From: Melampsora larici-populina 98AG31
Taxonomy: Eukaryota; Basidiomycota; Pucciniomycetes; Pucciniales; Melampsoraceae
Reading direction: 5' to 3'
Length of the DNA stretch: 64,000 nt
Assembly (NCBI RefSeq): GCF_000204055.1
Contig: NW_006768831.1
Coordinates: 388,720 to 452,719 of the forward strand
Positions 37,201 through 49,389 of this stretch are shown here, piece by piece (the first letter of the stretch is position 1; each line of letters opens with the position of its first letter). The notes under the pieces are model-generated. The model did no database searches. It had not been told where the DNA came from and saw only the letters and a program-made list of their open reading frames with translations. The position numbers and the translations under genes are program-made.

Positions 37201-39786
37201 CATTCCACCCTGACCAACAGTTTCTGCCCAAGGATCTTCTCCAAGTATACCTCGAGCGAGCTTTGGTCAATATAGTTAACTCCGTGGGTGTCGATATCAA
37301 CCGTGCTGTCAACGATCACTATTATCAACATCTCCTTCAATACGTCTGTGGTCTTGGTCCCCGTAAGGCACAAAAGTTGATCAAGATGATCAACGCAAAA
37401 TCCTCTGTTGTAAGTCTGTAAACATATCATTACCATGGCGTAATTCTTGCCTCAGTATAAGGATCCGCTGACAATATTTTCAGGAAGGTACTCTGATATC
37501 AAGGAACGAGTTGATAACGGAGGAACTGGTGACGAAGAACATATTTTACAACTGTGCTGGTTTCCTTAGAATCAAGCAGGGAGATCTGACTACGGCGCGA
37601 GAAACAGAACCGGATATCCTTGATGACACACGTATACATCCAGAAGATTACTATGTCGCGCGCAAAATGGCTGCTGATGCTCAAGAGCTAGACGAAGAGG
37701 ACTTGGCCGAGCAGCCTCCGTCACAAGTCGTCAGTGATCTACTGGCAGCCGATTCAGGGAATGGAGCTGCGAAGTTGGATGATCTCAATCTGGACGACTT
37801 TGCGGTAGAGCTGCTAAGATTGTTGAACGTACGAAAGCGACTGACGTTGTATCAGATTCGTACGGAGCTTCAAAAGCCGTACGCGGAGAAGCGTTCCACT
37901 TTTGATGCATTGACGCCAGAGCAAATGTTCGACCTCTGGACAGGTGAAAACGAAGCCACCCTGTCGCGCGGTTCAGTGATCCCTGTGAAAATCACGAAGT
38001 CTCGCGATCGAGGTCTAACAGTCCGTCTCGATTCCGGAATTGAAGGTTTCATTGAACAGAGATACATGGTCGAAGAAGGAACTCCCGACATGAGCAAATT
38101 TCCGGTGGGATCTACTATACAAGCTCTAGTGATGGAAATTCACAAAGATCGGTTTATGGTTGAGCTCAATTCACAGCCAACGGCTGTGGCGGCAGCTGCA
38201 GGCCAACAAAAGAAAGTCAAGACCGATGATCACTTTGATGAGATTCAAATGCAGATGGATAAGGACCGCTTAGAATCCAGGAAGAAGATTGGCAGCCGTC
38301 GAACCCAACGAGTAATCAAACATCCTAACTTTCATAACTTCAACTCTGGTCAAGCTGAACAACATCTAGCGAACCAGCAGCGAGGTGACTGTGTGATTAG
38401 ACCAAGTTCAAAGGGAACTGATCATCTGGCCGTTACATGGAAAGTTGACACTGGAGTTTATCAGCATATCGGTACGTTGAAGATCCACTATAAGCTTTCC
38501 GATCTCGTGAATTGATTGATCATATCTATGACATTTTTGTTGGTGTAACAGACGTTTTGGAATTGGACAAGCAGAATGAATTCTCTCTGGGCCGCACCTT
38601 GAAGATTGGAGGGCGATATTCCTATTCGGATTTAGATGAGCTGATCGTATCTCATGTGCGAGCAATGGCCAGAAAAGTCGAGGAGATGATCGCCCACGAA
38701 AGGTACAAATCCACCCCCGAAGAAATGTGTACGTGATCGATCACTTACATCCCTTACATGCTCGGGCTCGCTAGCTTCACGCTCTGTTCTCATTTCCCGC
38801 TCATGTGTTTTCTCCTTATCCAGCAAAGTATCTCAACACGTATTTGATGGCAAACCCCGATAGGTCCGTGTATGCATTCTGCATTGACAAGGATACGCCA
38901 GGTTGTTTTTTTCTCGGGTTCAAGGCCGATAAAAACACACCCATGCAGAAATGGGTGAGTCATTTTCTTTGTTCCAGCCTTGATTCACTCACCAATCCAA
39001 TTGAATCCTCGACCTCTTCGTTGTTCAGACCGTCAAAGTGTCCCCGGGCGCATATGAATTAAATGGGACTCAAGCTGGTGACATGCTTTCGCTTTGCAAT
39101 GCATTCAAGGTGCGCAGTCATTTCTAGCTGGACCGGGCCATCTTGAACTGACATATCCATTGTTCTTATTTCCTTCCAGACACAATACACCGCAAGATCC
39201 GCCCTTCCAGCAGGACAGGGCCGCGTAGACGTGTACGGACGCCAGACACCTATGCTCAATGGCCGAACACCGATCAACGGAGGTCGAACACCATTGATAG
39301 GAGGTAGAACTCCAATGCTTGGTAACCGGACGCCTCTCGCCACGCCTCGATACACCGGTACTCCTCAACACGCACCTCCGCCACCCGCACCCCAGACGAT
39401 TTCTACACCGCGTTATTCAGGCGGCCTAACACCTGCGCCCCCGCCTCCGACCGGTAAAACTTCATCTACTTCTTATTTCGCTACATCGAGTTGGGTACTG
39501 ATTCTATCCGTCATTTCGACATTCAGCTTGGAATCCCGGAACGCCGCATGCGGGGTATGCCCCTCCACCGCCACCAGGTCCTCCAAGAGCCGGCTACCCG
39601 ATGAATCAAACCCCACTTCGATATCCTGGCCCTCTTCCTCCAGGCATGCCCCCGCCTCCACCACAGAGTAAGCTGTGCTGCTGATTGTCGCCGGAGGACA
39701 ACGATTGAATCGAGTCTGATGAACTTTGTTCTTCTGCCATTGCTCTAGCTTGGGGACCTCCCCCTGCGCGTCAGCATTACCCCTAG
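33965..39786 (+). CDS. SPT6: transcription elongation factor SPT6, histone chaperone
   Basis: Nuclear elongation factor that travels with RNA polymerase II and reassembles nucleosomes. Fourteen exons (33965-34100, 34185-34304, 34385-34479, 34556-35942, 36012-36157, 36229-36561, 36657-37409, 37484-38471, 38552-38728, 38824-38954, 39029-39109, 39180-39453, 39527-39667, 39749-39786) total 4,800 nt, 1,599 aa, all phases matching. Visible domains: acidic N-terminus with poly-Glu and basic patch (1-190); Spn1/Iws1-binding segment [13 protein letters not shown] (about 230); YqgF-like region ([16 protein letters not shown], about 815); helix-hairpin-helix [12 protein letters not shown] (about 967); S1 domain (about 1150-1220); tandem SH2 ([22 protein letters not shown] ..., about 1270-1450). 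The tail has four RTP repeats and a Pro-rich end. Confidence 0.97.
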
Positions 39787-40984
39787 AGTTGACCAGCGAA
39801 TTTGGACGCCCAAGCATGACTAAGCAGGGATCTTTTCTCGAACCGATCTACGAATTATCGACAGTCAACTGGGCCGAGTATTGAATGCATGCTATGTAGT
39901 GTATCACATCACTCGAGATTTGCGTCCATGTGAGGTAGTCTCTTGCACTCATACTTGTTCAAGAAGGCGGTAGCTCAGTGGCTGTGTTGAGTGAAAGCCA
40001 TATTGCCTGTGATAAAAAAATATGTATACCTGTATATTTTTTCTTCTTTTTTTCCGGTTTGTTAGTAGAGTGTATATGACTAGAAGTAATCAGAAATGGA
40101 TCGAAGGTTAACGTTTTAGTGGAAAGTTCCAGATCACCCTACCGGTGAAGTGACATTTTGACCCTTTTTTGTTTGTGTTCGTGAATGCTTGAAGACGGCT
40201 GCTTCAAAAATATTTGAGTCCTTCATCCACTCTATATAGTAGCTGACAGATCTTTCTTCACTGTTTGTGCTGTACATATGAAAGCATAACTTCATAATAA
40301 AAAGTAACACAGTGAACTTCATTGTAAGAAGTTCAGGTGACCAATGATTCTGAACACGTGGCCTAATTGCAAACAATGTGAACAAAACCACTCAAGTGGA
40401 CATCAGGGGATGTCAACCCTGAGGCATCAGCAGTGTTCTTTATTGTACTTACCCGAGGCGCTCTGAAAAGCACAAGAGGCTAAAATATTTGATACGCAAT
40501 GATGAGACAAGACATATCTGGCTCTTGATCAATAAAGTGAAACTCAATGTTAACTCCAATGATGTTACCTAAAGAACCATCAAGACATTTTTCGAAGTTA
40601 TGTTCGTTATTTGCAGAGAGATACAACCAACAACTAAACACACACACACAAAATTTGAAACTAATCAAGAATTGCAAGACACATTACATTGTTCTGACGA
40701 TGAATGCTAAACTGATTGACAAGTTGAGCTGAAAACTAACCTAGCTTGTCCTTTTTGATGACCAACTAAATAATGCAAGGATTACATATATAAATCTCTG
40801 ACGAACCACATCTTCCTACCAGCCTCCATGTCACAACATACCCAACAACGGAACCAATCTCCCTGCCAGTTTACAATTCCCGGATGACTCCATGCATCTT
40901 AATGTAGAACACGCTAGAAAGAAATCAACACCTTTCTTCATTTTGGATCATCTTTCATCTTACAGACAGATACATACGGACTCG
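39787..40984. other. intergenic between convergent SPT6 and paraoxonase-like genes
   Basis: About 1.2 kb of 3' flanking DNA for both genes. It contains AT-rich poly(A)-site-like stretches and a few short open frames without domains. Confidence 0.5.
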
Positions 40985-42881
40985 CTATGCCTGATCATCA
41001 AGAAATATACAGGTGTCAAAAACGTATCGAAGAAACTTTTGACAGTAGAGAGAGGACTGACCAGTCAAGAATAATTTGTTCTCATAAACTGCTACACAGG
41101 TTGTCATACTCACCATATGACCATCATCCGCAAACACCTATATTACTCGTACCATATAAATCTATCAATTGGAGTTTGCTAGAGTGTCGTACAACGATAT
41201 GCAAAACAAACCTTTTCAAGCTTCAACCTACCACCAAAGAATTTGTCCTGATCAGTTCCATTGGAAACCCTCCAAACTTCTGTTGATGAAACGCTTGATC
41301 CAGGTTTATCAAGTAATCGAGAAAAATCGTGTACTTTAGGAATCATTGCTAAGTAAACTGAACCTTTCTCGGTGACATAGATATTATCAATCGGTCTTGG
41401 CATCTATCAGACGGATCATAAATAGGTTAGTCAGATAGAGATAGTAGTATATAGAAGGGAATCATCTACCTTTAATTCATCCGTTAGGACGAGAGTGTGA
41501 TCACCTTGAGCGTCGAACAGTCTTAGACGCGGATCCAAGCTAGTACCCATGTAAATCATCTGCTCAGGTCCCTGTGATGTTTGTCAGGATCAGTTCAAGA
41601 GGTCTGCATGTGATGAGAAGAGACAAAAATTGACGAACCTTGGCTATTCCATTAGCATAAGCATGACCATGGACTGCGACTGTACAATCAGGCGAGTTTG
41701 GACTATTCAAAGAACAATGGACAATACTATTACTCTGAGGATACGTATTTCGTCAATGCCGAGTATTGGGATCTAAGCATGTGAAAAAATAAACCAATGA
41801 AATGTGTACTTACATCATGATCTAGGAGAAATGGCTAAATGATTTTGATTTTTGTTCATGCAGGAATTTAAAAGACAGAGTTGATGCGAGATTCTCAATT
41901 GATCGATTTTTTTTCTCAAATGCTGAGAATTTGAAATACAAAAACTTACCTCAAGCGCTCTTTTCTAGTATTTGTAAAGTTGCGAAATCGATTTGAATGT
42001 CAATCAAAACTTGAAAAAATGAGATACTTGGTGTGATACTCACCCAACCGACTTTTTTTCCATGATCATTAGAGACGTAAAATGAATTTGAACTCATTGC
42101 CACGAGATTATTAGGACATAAGATCAATGGATGAGCAACAGTCATCTGATATTCAGCTTCATTGCTTCCAATCTTTGTTTTAAAAACTTCTATCACACTT
42201 TGAGCGCCTAAAGATGAAGCTTGTTCTATACGATCGGGTGGATTATGATTAATCATATAAAGTGTTGCACTTGATTGATCTTCTGATTCTTTAGAGTAAG
42301 ATTCAACATATAAATCTAGACCGTGAGTATGAAGTCCATGCTTGAGAATATGCGCTGGAAGGTTTGTAAGAGTAAGTTTTCTATGAACGTGGGTTTTTAA
42401 ATCGAGGATTGCAACGTAATCTAAAGAAGGAACAGGCATTCGATCTCGACTGAGGAATAATATGATTGAATGTCATTAGGAATGAATTAGCTGATCGATC
42501 AAGATGACCAAACTTGAAGAGGGATCAATAGGATGACTGACTTTAAGTTAGACATAGCAGGTGTCCAATGAGCTCGATCGATCACTCGACTGCAAGCCAA
42601 GTAAGCTAATCCGGATGGCTGATGGACATAGATATCCTCACATGCTTCAAGTCCCTCGATCTTCTCACATTCATCATTGTTGAAGTTTTGAACCGTTCTG
42701 AAGAAGCCTAAAAAGAAAGAAAATGATAATTGAGTGAAATGCTTCACAGAAGATCAAGATATTCATTGAAAATATGATGAATGAACTCACCTAACTCATC
42801 AATACGAGGTTTCAAGAAAGCTCTAAACAGAGCAGATAAGATGGCAGTGACTCCAAGAATGATACTAGCAGTTTGTACCAT
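40985..42881 (-). CDS. paraoxonase/arylesterase-like six-bladed beta-propeller protein
   Basis: Membrane-anchored relative of serum paraoxonases (Ca-dependent lactonases/arylesterases). The N-terminus MVQTASIILGVTAILSALF is a signal anchor. Family motifs: EDIYVHQPSGLAYLACS, LHTHGLDLYVES, TLYMINHN, PNNLVAMSSNSFYVSNDHG (the Ca-site Asn/Asp and His region), AVHGHAYANGIAKG, MPRPIDNIYVTEKGSVYLA, TEVWRVSN and a C-terminal CVAVYENKLFLTGQ blade. Nine exons: 42881-42791, 42707-42542, 42449 to about 42044, 41964-41950, 41834-41814, 41734-41639, 41571-41470, 41403-41212, 41137-40985; roughly 413 aa. Exons 4 and 5 are microexons of 15 and 21 nt that restore the conserved run KRALEPFLLDHD. Substrate is unknown; lactonase activity is inferred only from family. 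Confidence 0.85.
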
Positions 42882-42990
42882 TATTCTAGATTTCTGAAGT
42901 GGTGAATATTAAAATTCAAAATGATATATTTGAACTCTCATCAAATAACAAACCGAGATAAAGTTCTTTGTCCATCCTGAAAATTAATAC

Positions 42991-43067
42991 AGTCGTATTC
43001 AAAAACCTTGTCACAAATTCACTTCGATTTTGTATGCAAATTTGGACAAGCTTTGTGCAAATGACTG
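42991..43067. mobile_element. 77-bp Tc1/mariner-type MITE
   Basis: Ends CAGTCGTATTCAAAAACC ... and, inverted, CAGTCATTTGCACAAAGC; imperfect inverted repeats cover about 30 bp per side. The element is flanked by TA on both sides (42989-42990 and 43068-43069), the usual Tc1/mariner target duplication. Confidence 0.75.
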
Positions 43068-43735
43068 TATCAAAAGAATTGAACTGTTTTTAGGAGTAAG
43101 CTATTTGTAGTGTAAGCTAAAAGAAAACAAACATGATCTCGTGAGGGGAGTTGAGAAGATATTCGAGTTTCAAGCCAAAATACTTCACCCTTGTATCTTA
43201 TAACCCCATCTAGCCAATACGATTCTCTGGTAGTTTTTGATGAAATCTTTAAACACACAAATCCATTGATAATGGCATTCCAGATTCATGAAGCAGGTAG
43301 CAAGAGTTTCCTCAAAAGTGACATCCAGGAGCTGCTTATGCAGAATAGGGACTTCTGGATGAATATGCACTTATAAGACAAAGGATCCAGGACTTAAAAA
43401 GGCTGACACATCACTTAATTAGATACCTACCGCAACTCATCGACTGCTTGTCAAGGTACTACTATGTACTTGCTCTCAAATAAATTCACACAATTATACC
43501 CTATTGAAGAGACGATCAAAATGCTTGAATTTTACTATAGCAAACTAAACTTCAGATTCAGTGACAATATGCCTGCCTTTAGCTCATCAAAGCGCAAATT
43601 CCAAGGCGATGAAATTACTCAGCAAAGTAGCGCTGTACCATGTGGGTCATGTCAGGGAATGTCTGGATTGGGTTTGAATGCGGTCCTCTGAGTCTCGACC
43701 ATTTCTTACCTTCCCACTTTGACTCGGCGGAGATA

Positions 43736-43824
43736 CAATCAAACCGGAAAAGCTTGCCACCAATTCCCCGCCAATTTACTCGAGTTTTGCGGGCAAAATC
43801 GGTCAAGCTTTTCCGGTTTGACTG
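43736..43824. mobile_element. 89-bp Tc1/mariner-type MITE
   Basis: Terminal inverted repeats CAATCAAACCGGAAAAGCTT and CAGTCAAACCGGAAAAGCTT (one mismatch in 20), flanked by TA at 43734-43735 and 43825-43826. The two MITEs share the CAGTC terminus but not internal sequence. Confidence 0.87.
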
Positions 43825-43985
43825 TATATCTTCAGCGTGTTTTCTCGTACAAAAGAGAAAGCCTGTCAATCTTTATCGCCACTGCAGGTAGAGAAATTAT
43901 AAAACCATTCAGAGAAGCGGGCCTCTCTTCACTCACTCCCTTCAGTCTCTCCTTAATCGATATCCATCATTTTCACAACTTCCGA

Positions 43986-46040
43986 ATGGCAACATACACA
44001 CAGACATCCTTGCTGGATTTTGTCCTTAAACTATCACCTGGCGATGGAGTTAACCCATATTCTCAGACAGAACAACATCTCCAAGATATGCTTGAAGTAC
44101 GTATGACGAAGACAGGCTGAGCTATTCTGTGGCCGTTCTTGAGCTCATCTTCTCCTGCTCTTTTCTACTATACAGCCTCCTCCTATGCCCTCATGGAGTA
44201 GATTGATTCAGCGTATTATCATAGCAATCTATGTACTGTGAGTATGCCTAACATCCAAGGAGCTAGTCTAAGTCTCTGAAAATAGGTGTACATCTTTTGT
44301 TGCGATTCTCTCAAAAGGATCTTTCTTCAATCATCTTTCCTCCTTTTTTGGCGGATCAAGACGAATAGATTTCTCCTCATCGGATTGAATGCTATGGGTT
44401 TGATCAAGTTTGACTGTACGAGCATGTGTTCTTTGGTGGCAACCATTTATAGCTCAGGTTAGTCAGAAGGATTTATTTTTACCTATGTTTGACGGCGAGT
44501 CTCATTCCTTGCATGCTCTCACCCTAGTGGCAATCACGGACTTGGTTTGGAAAGAGACCATAATGGACGGTTACCATGACCAATCCTGGCAGCTTATTCT
44601 ATTTGGCTGCAAGTTTATTGTGGTGATGACTGGTTCCTGGTAAGTGTTCTTTAAAACATTTTGTTATTGAATGTGAGACTAACTTTATCATTTTGTAACT
44701 AATCAAGGTGTGAGTGATACAATACATTTGTTCATTGAAACGACTCTTGATTTGATGAAAACAAACGCGTTTCGTAGGCTTTCTGTGGGTCTGCATTGGG
44801 CATTGGCTACTCCAGAAAGCCAGAAATTCACACCGGGAGCTCGACAGATTCATACCGCCAGCCGTTGCTTGGTTAATGAACGGGACATTCATATTATTGG
44901 CTATAACTCCAAATGGTCAGCTTTTGTTTCAGCTTTGACTCTCTCATAGAACCTCCTAACTTTGTATTTAATCTGATCATGTACATATTTTATCAGCTCC
45001 CATCATATGGGGATTCATCCGGATCAATTCAGAATATTTGGCCATCAAGACAGCCTTAGCTCCAATCATGAATAATCTCCTACGTTCAGCTATCGATTAT
45101 TCCCCAAACACTTACAGTCAAGCAATGTTGATAGCTCAATTACTTCCTGCTCAGGCCGCCCTCCCACACTTGGTTAGCCGCGTTCTGCATCTAAACATCA
45201 CTGATTTTTTACAATTAACAATTTGAGAAATGTATCCAATGAAATAGGACAACATCCAGGAATACCTTCGGGTCCCAATGGCCTGTTATTTGAGCAGTGT
45301 CGTAATACTATCCGTGGTAGGTCCTGATTGACTCGCATGTTGTTGAGATTACTCGGAACCCTGATTACACCTGTGATACTAGGCATACCTTCAATTCCTT
45401 TACCAATTAGTCAAGGAGTCGCGTAAATTTCGTATCATAGCGGAAGTTGAGAGAGAAGAAGAGACTAAGTCTTATTTGGACGATGAAGCTGATCGGATAA
45501 GATACTTGAACAATAGAATTCGACAGCAACACGACGCAGTGCTACAACATGTTGTGATGACATACATTTCAACAATAGTTTTTATTCCAGTGCTCATTTG
45601 GATGGTAAATCAACCTCTTTGAGAAATCTATCTACAACTGATGATCAAAATATGCTGATATTGATCTGACTTTTGATCCTTAGTTCATCGGCTCATTTCA
45701 AGATGCATATATAGTCAAGCCGCATTGGTGGAACATTGCTTTGATTGTGAGGAAATTGATCTTTGAATCTCAGTGTTTGACCCAAGTGTACTGATTTTGA
45801 GCTCCAGGGGTTGCATGGTCCCTATGCGGTTGTAACTTCCATGTGAGTTTCAACTTCCACCTAACTGATCCTAATTATATTCTGATCACTTTATCATACT
45901 TCCTTGTAGCTCTTTGTTCCTATTGCAGAAGACCACGTCCTGAGTTTAGGCGAACCTTTCAGTACGTATCAGGATATCAAAGGAGTATGTTTTCACCCCA
46001 TGATGTTGAAGAACGTTTGATTACAAACCTTAAGCTGTGA
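43986..46040 (+). CDS. multi-pass membrane protein of unknown function
   Basis: I do not recognise the family. Reconstructed exons: 43986-44096, 44176-44232, 44286-44457, 44528-44639, 44778-44915, 44997-45172, 45248-45316, 45416-45604, 45684-45746, 45808-45842, 45929-46040. All junctions are GT-AG and phases agree except between exons 5 and 6 (phase 2 meets a frame needing phase 1), so one junction is misassigned or the gene carries a lesion. The translation shows six or seven hydrophobic spans (for example RIIIAIYVYIFCC, LILFGCKFIVVMTGSW, VPMACYLSSVVILSV, TYISTIVFIPVLIWMFIG, NIALIGLHGPYAVVTS) with one long charged helical loop (EVEREEETKSYLDDEADRIR). A seven-span receptor-like topology is possible, but I see no STE3 or other GPCR signature. 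Confidence 0.62.
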
Positions 46041-46800
46041 AAATTTCACATCTCCCCTTTCTTATAAACTGAATCCAATCTCTTCACATTCATTTTTAAA
46101 TTATAAGACCTGGTTGATCCAATTATTTGACTTGTCAACTTAATCCTCATATTTTATGGTTCCTATTTTATTCTTTAATCACTCAAGTCTTGTTCTTGTT
46201 GATGAATCCATATCCGTATGAAGTAATTTAATCTTTTTACAAACTACAAAAGCACAAATTTCAGCAGGGATTTGAAGTTCAATTATAAGACAAAGCTGAA
46301 ATCATGATCATATTGAAGTCGGATTTTTCTCTCTCTTACAATAGTTACCATCCTACTATTCCACTTTCAGCCTGTTACTTTTCATTCTATTTTATTCTTT
46401 TGCTTCCATCCCAATTAGGCTATGTTCCAACTACTCCCAATGCGGTGAATGAGACTCACAATAACTTGTGCTCGATTAACCTATGTCTAGAAATAACCAA
46501 TGTATAAAGAGTTGTGTTTGTGTGCGCTTATTAAGGGGTTTCAAGTTTAATTTTTTTTATATGATGTTGTAAAAATTCAGTAAATCTTTATACAACTCCG
46601 TAAAATTTAAATTTTGACCATTTGTAGAAAAACATATGTTGTATGATGGTGGTCATAAAAAGAAACTTGGATGTTTCAATTACCCGAGCCTTTGATGACT
46701 GGAGGTTGTAATGAAAATATATAGAAACAGCCTGTTGACCAAGAAAATCTCTTTGAATCCATGTCCAACTGACCTTGTTCAAGGTTTCAAAAAGAATCAA
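46041..46800. other. intergenic, AT-rich, no gene recognised
   Basis: 3' region of the membrane-protein gene running into the Harbinger element. Only short domain-less open frames. Confidence 0.5.
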
Positions 46801-46839
46801 AAGAATAAATCTTAACTTGCTTTCCAGATGGTTTGAACC

Positions 46840-48200
46840 TCACAAAGAAAAAAAAACATTAGAACTGCTGAAAAGCTTCTTCAAATAGCCGAAGAAGACG
46901 AGGATGATCAAATGATCAAAGAAGAGATGCTTGGTGAACGAATCCTTCCAACAATTGGTGATATTCTGTTTGATGACAATGACAAGATGGCCTTCTTGAC
47001 CGATCTCCTATTCAATGATGTCGACCATGCCGAGGATCTCTTGGAAATCCTGGAAAACCTTCATTTTCACGATGCACGTTGGAAGATGCCATTCGAAATG
47101 GACTTCAGTTTTAATGACTTACTTCGTGATTGAGAAGTAGAGTTTCAACAATCAATGAGGACTCCTTACACTGGCTTCTACACCATTCTTGAAGTCATCC
47201 AAGGTCATGAGATCTTCATATTGAGTAGTCAAAACCCACAGCCTGCAGTTATCATCCAACTCACTCTCACTTATGAGCGCCTTGGAAGCAACGGTAATGG
47301 TTGTTCTGTACGGCGCCTTGGTAGGGATTATAAGCGGTCAATGTGAGCTATTGTCAACTGTACTCGACACGTTCTCACCGCCGTTGATGAGCTTTGTAGT
47401 CATTATATTCAATGGCCTAGTGAAGAAAGGCAAGAAGAGATATCCACTGTGATGTCTCTTGAAGGATTTCCGGGATGTGTTGGTTTTGTTGATGGAACCA
47501 ACATCCCTCTGTATCAATGACCAGGTCTCAATGGCAAGACTTTTTTTATTGAAAGAAACATTACTCTCTCAATTGCCAAGTGGTGTGTGATTGTGATTGT
47601 CAAATCATTGCTCTCCACAGTGGATGGCCTGGTTCATGTCACAATCAAAAAGTTTTTTCCACCATGTTGCTCTCTGAGGATCCAGAGCTTTACTTTTATG
47701 ATGGTAAGTTTTCTCTCTTCTTTTTTATATTCAAATCCACTAACATTTGTATTAGTATTACCATTCAAGATGAATACTTATTGGCTGACTCGGCATACAA
47801 AATCACCAACACAGTGGTATCAACTTACAAGGCACCAGCATCGAGGATGGAGAGAAACTCTTTGTTCAATACACTGGTGGCTAAGGCCCGGATTTGAAAT
47901 GAACATAGTATTGGCATGTGGAAAGAGCGATTTGCTGCCCTTCAAGCATTGCGATTAAGACTTGATCAAGTTGACAATATGCCATTTATATTGATGTGGA
48001 TCAAAGTGTGTGCTATCTTGAGCAATATGCTTGCCGACTTAAGGGATCAGTGGGAGGAGGAATTCAAAGACAACTATTTACATGGTAATTACAGATTGGC
48101 TGCTGGTCACGAGATGGCAGTAGATCCTACTGATCCAATTGGAGTTCTCCGTCAAGAACTTGTAAGGGACTATGCTGTTTCTTTTGATGAATATTTATAA
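46840..48200 (+). pseudogene. PIF/Harbinger-type transposase (DDE_4), broken
   Basis: Fragments in order: a helical N-terminus (EEMLGERILPTIGDILFDD), MRTPYTGFY, a RLGSNGNG-like segment, FPGCVGFVDGTNIPLYQ (first catalytic Asp) at about 47468-47516, VCDCDCQIIALHSGWPGSCHN at about 47582-47640, DEYLLADSAYKI (second Asp) at about 47770, then GMWKERFAALQALRLRL after NEH (catalytic Glu) at about 47898-47960. In-frame stops (for example after PLYQ and after RSM) and at least two frame shifts disrupt it; one interruption near 47704-47768 may be a normal intron. The terminal region to 48200 reads through as VDPTDPIGVLRQELVRDYAV. Non-functional as it stands. Confidence 0.85.
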
Positions 48201-48405
48201 GACTGTCATAGTCTTTTTTAATTCTCACCTCAATCCCTCTGAGATGATCATGTACACAATAGAAAACTAGTTAACATTTCAATTTCAATTAAAATTTTGA
48301 TTTTCAAAATAAAAGTCTGATACAAGGATAAATAAATATATTCTTAAAAATATAAAATCATAATAGATGTTTGTAACTACATTTGGGTCAGCTCAAGCAA
48401 TAAAT

Positions 48406-49389
48406 TCATTTTTCAAATAACAAATCCATATAGACTTTCATCTCCGGAACAGACATGTTCTTTGCTTGAAATGATTCCATAACCTCCCGGCAAGTCTTGA
48501 TTCTCTCTGCTTCCACTCAAGCCTCTTCAACTTTAATCAATCTTGCATCTTCCTTGTCCAGCTTCTCCCTTTCCCAGTTAATATTCTTATCAGCCAACTC
48601 ACTTGCAATCTGAGATTTTAAGGTCTCTGCTTTCTCAGCCGCTTCCCGTTCGGTTTGATACTTTTGTTTGTCCCAGGTCAAAGTGTCTTCAGCTATCTTT
48701 GATTGAGATTTAATTAGATTGCTCCCAGATTTCTTTTTTTCCTCTGTCTTTCTATCAAAATATCTGAAAAGTTTTTCATCGCGACCATTGACCATTGCAG
48801 CTATTGGTGCCTTGTTACGGCCTGGATTAGCATCAACAGAAGGTAAGGGTTTCATTGGTCTATTTGCAATTGTTTCAGCGCCTTGCTTGCTCTTTGTGGG
48901 TGTCCTGGTAGCCTTTCTGATCAATTGAGCTCCATCCTCATTGGCTGATACAGGATCGGGTAGGTCAGGAGTTGGTGATTTGGGTTCAGGTAGGTCAGAA
49001 GTCGAGTACCAAAGGTCACTGTCATGAGCAGGTGATGATTGTTTGCTTTCAGGAGTTGGTGATCAAATTCCAATACCTGAACCCTGTGATAAATCTATAT
49101 CATCATTGTTGTCCTTCAAGTTGAAGTTGACAGTATTTCGAGTAGGAGGTGGAGCTTGGCAAGGTGAGAGAGGTTCATGATGGTATTCAGGCGGGATTTC
49201 AAAGTCTTTTGGGTCATAATGAAACTGAGTATCCAACATTGGATCAATCATTGGATTTTCAATTTCATCTGGAGGATCCAGAGCAGAGATTGAAAGCTTA
49301 TTTGATCGTGCTGTATCAAGGATCACATGCGGACTGACATTTGCTTTGTGACCAATAATTTCATGAATAACACTAAATCTTGGGCACAT
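48406..49389 (-). pseudogene. Harbinger accessory ORF (Myb/SANT-like partner), partial or broken
   Basis: Convergent with the transposase, as is usual for two-ORF PIF/Harbinger elements. The upstream part (49389-49063) has a start, MCPRFSVIHEIIGHKANVSP, then Pro/Asp-rich sequence. The downstream part (48924 to 48406) is Lys/Glu-rich coiled coil (KTEEKKKSGSNLIKSQSK ... EAAEKAETLKSQIASE ...) ending CREVMESFQAKNMSVPEMK. A TGA at 48517 splits the coiled-coil part, and the two halves are in different frames. The domain identity is inferred from position and composition; the Myb/SANT core itself is not clearly visible. Confidence 0.55.

Larger units (their letters stand above)
42882..43985. other. 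divergent intergenic region with two small MITEs
   Basis: Promoter-side region shared by the paraoxonase-like gene (minus) and the membrane-protein gene (plus). Apart from the two MITEs listed separately, no gene or RNA is recognised. Confidence 0.55.

Noticed and set aside
39965..39990. tRNA D-arm-like GTAGCTCAGTGG downstream of SPT6
   Set aside because: No acceptor, anticodon or T arm pairs around it.
43986..46040. Pheromone receptor (STE3) near a mating-type HMG gene
   Set aside because: Hydrophobic spans fit only loosely and no STE3 signature residues are seen; the HMG gene is 16 kb away beyond TE debris.
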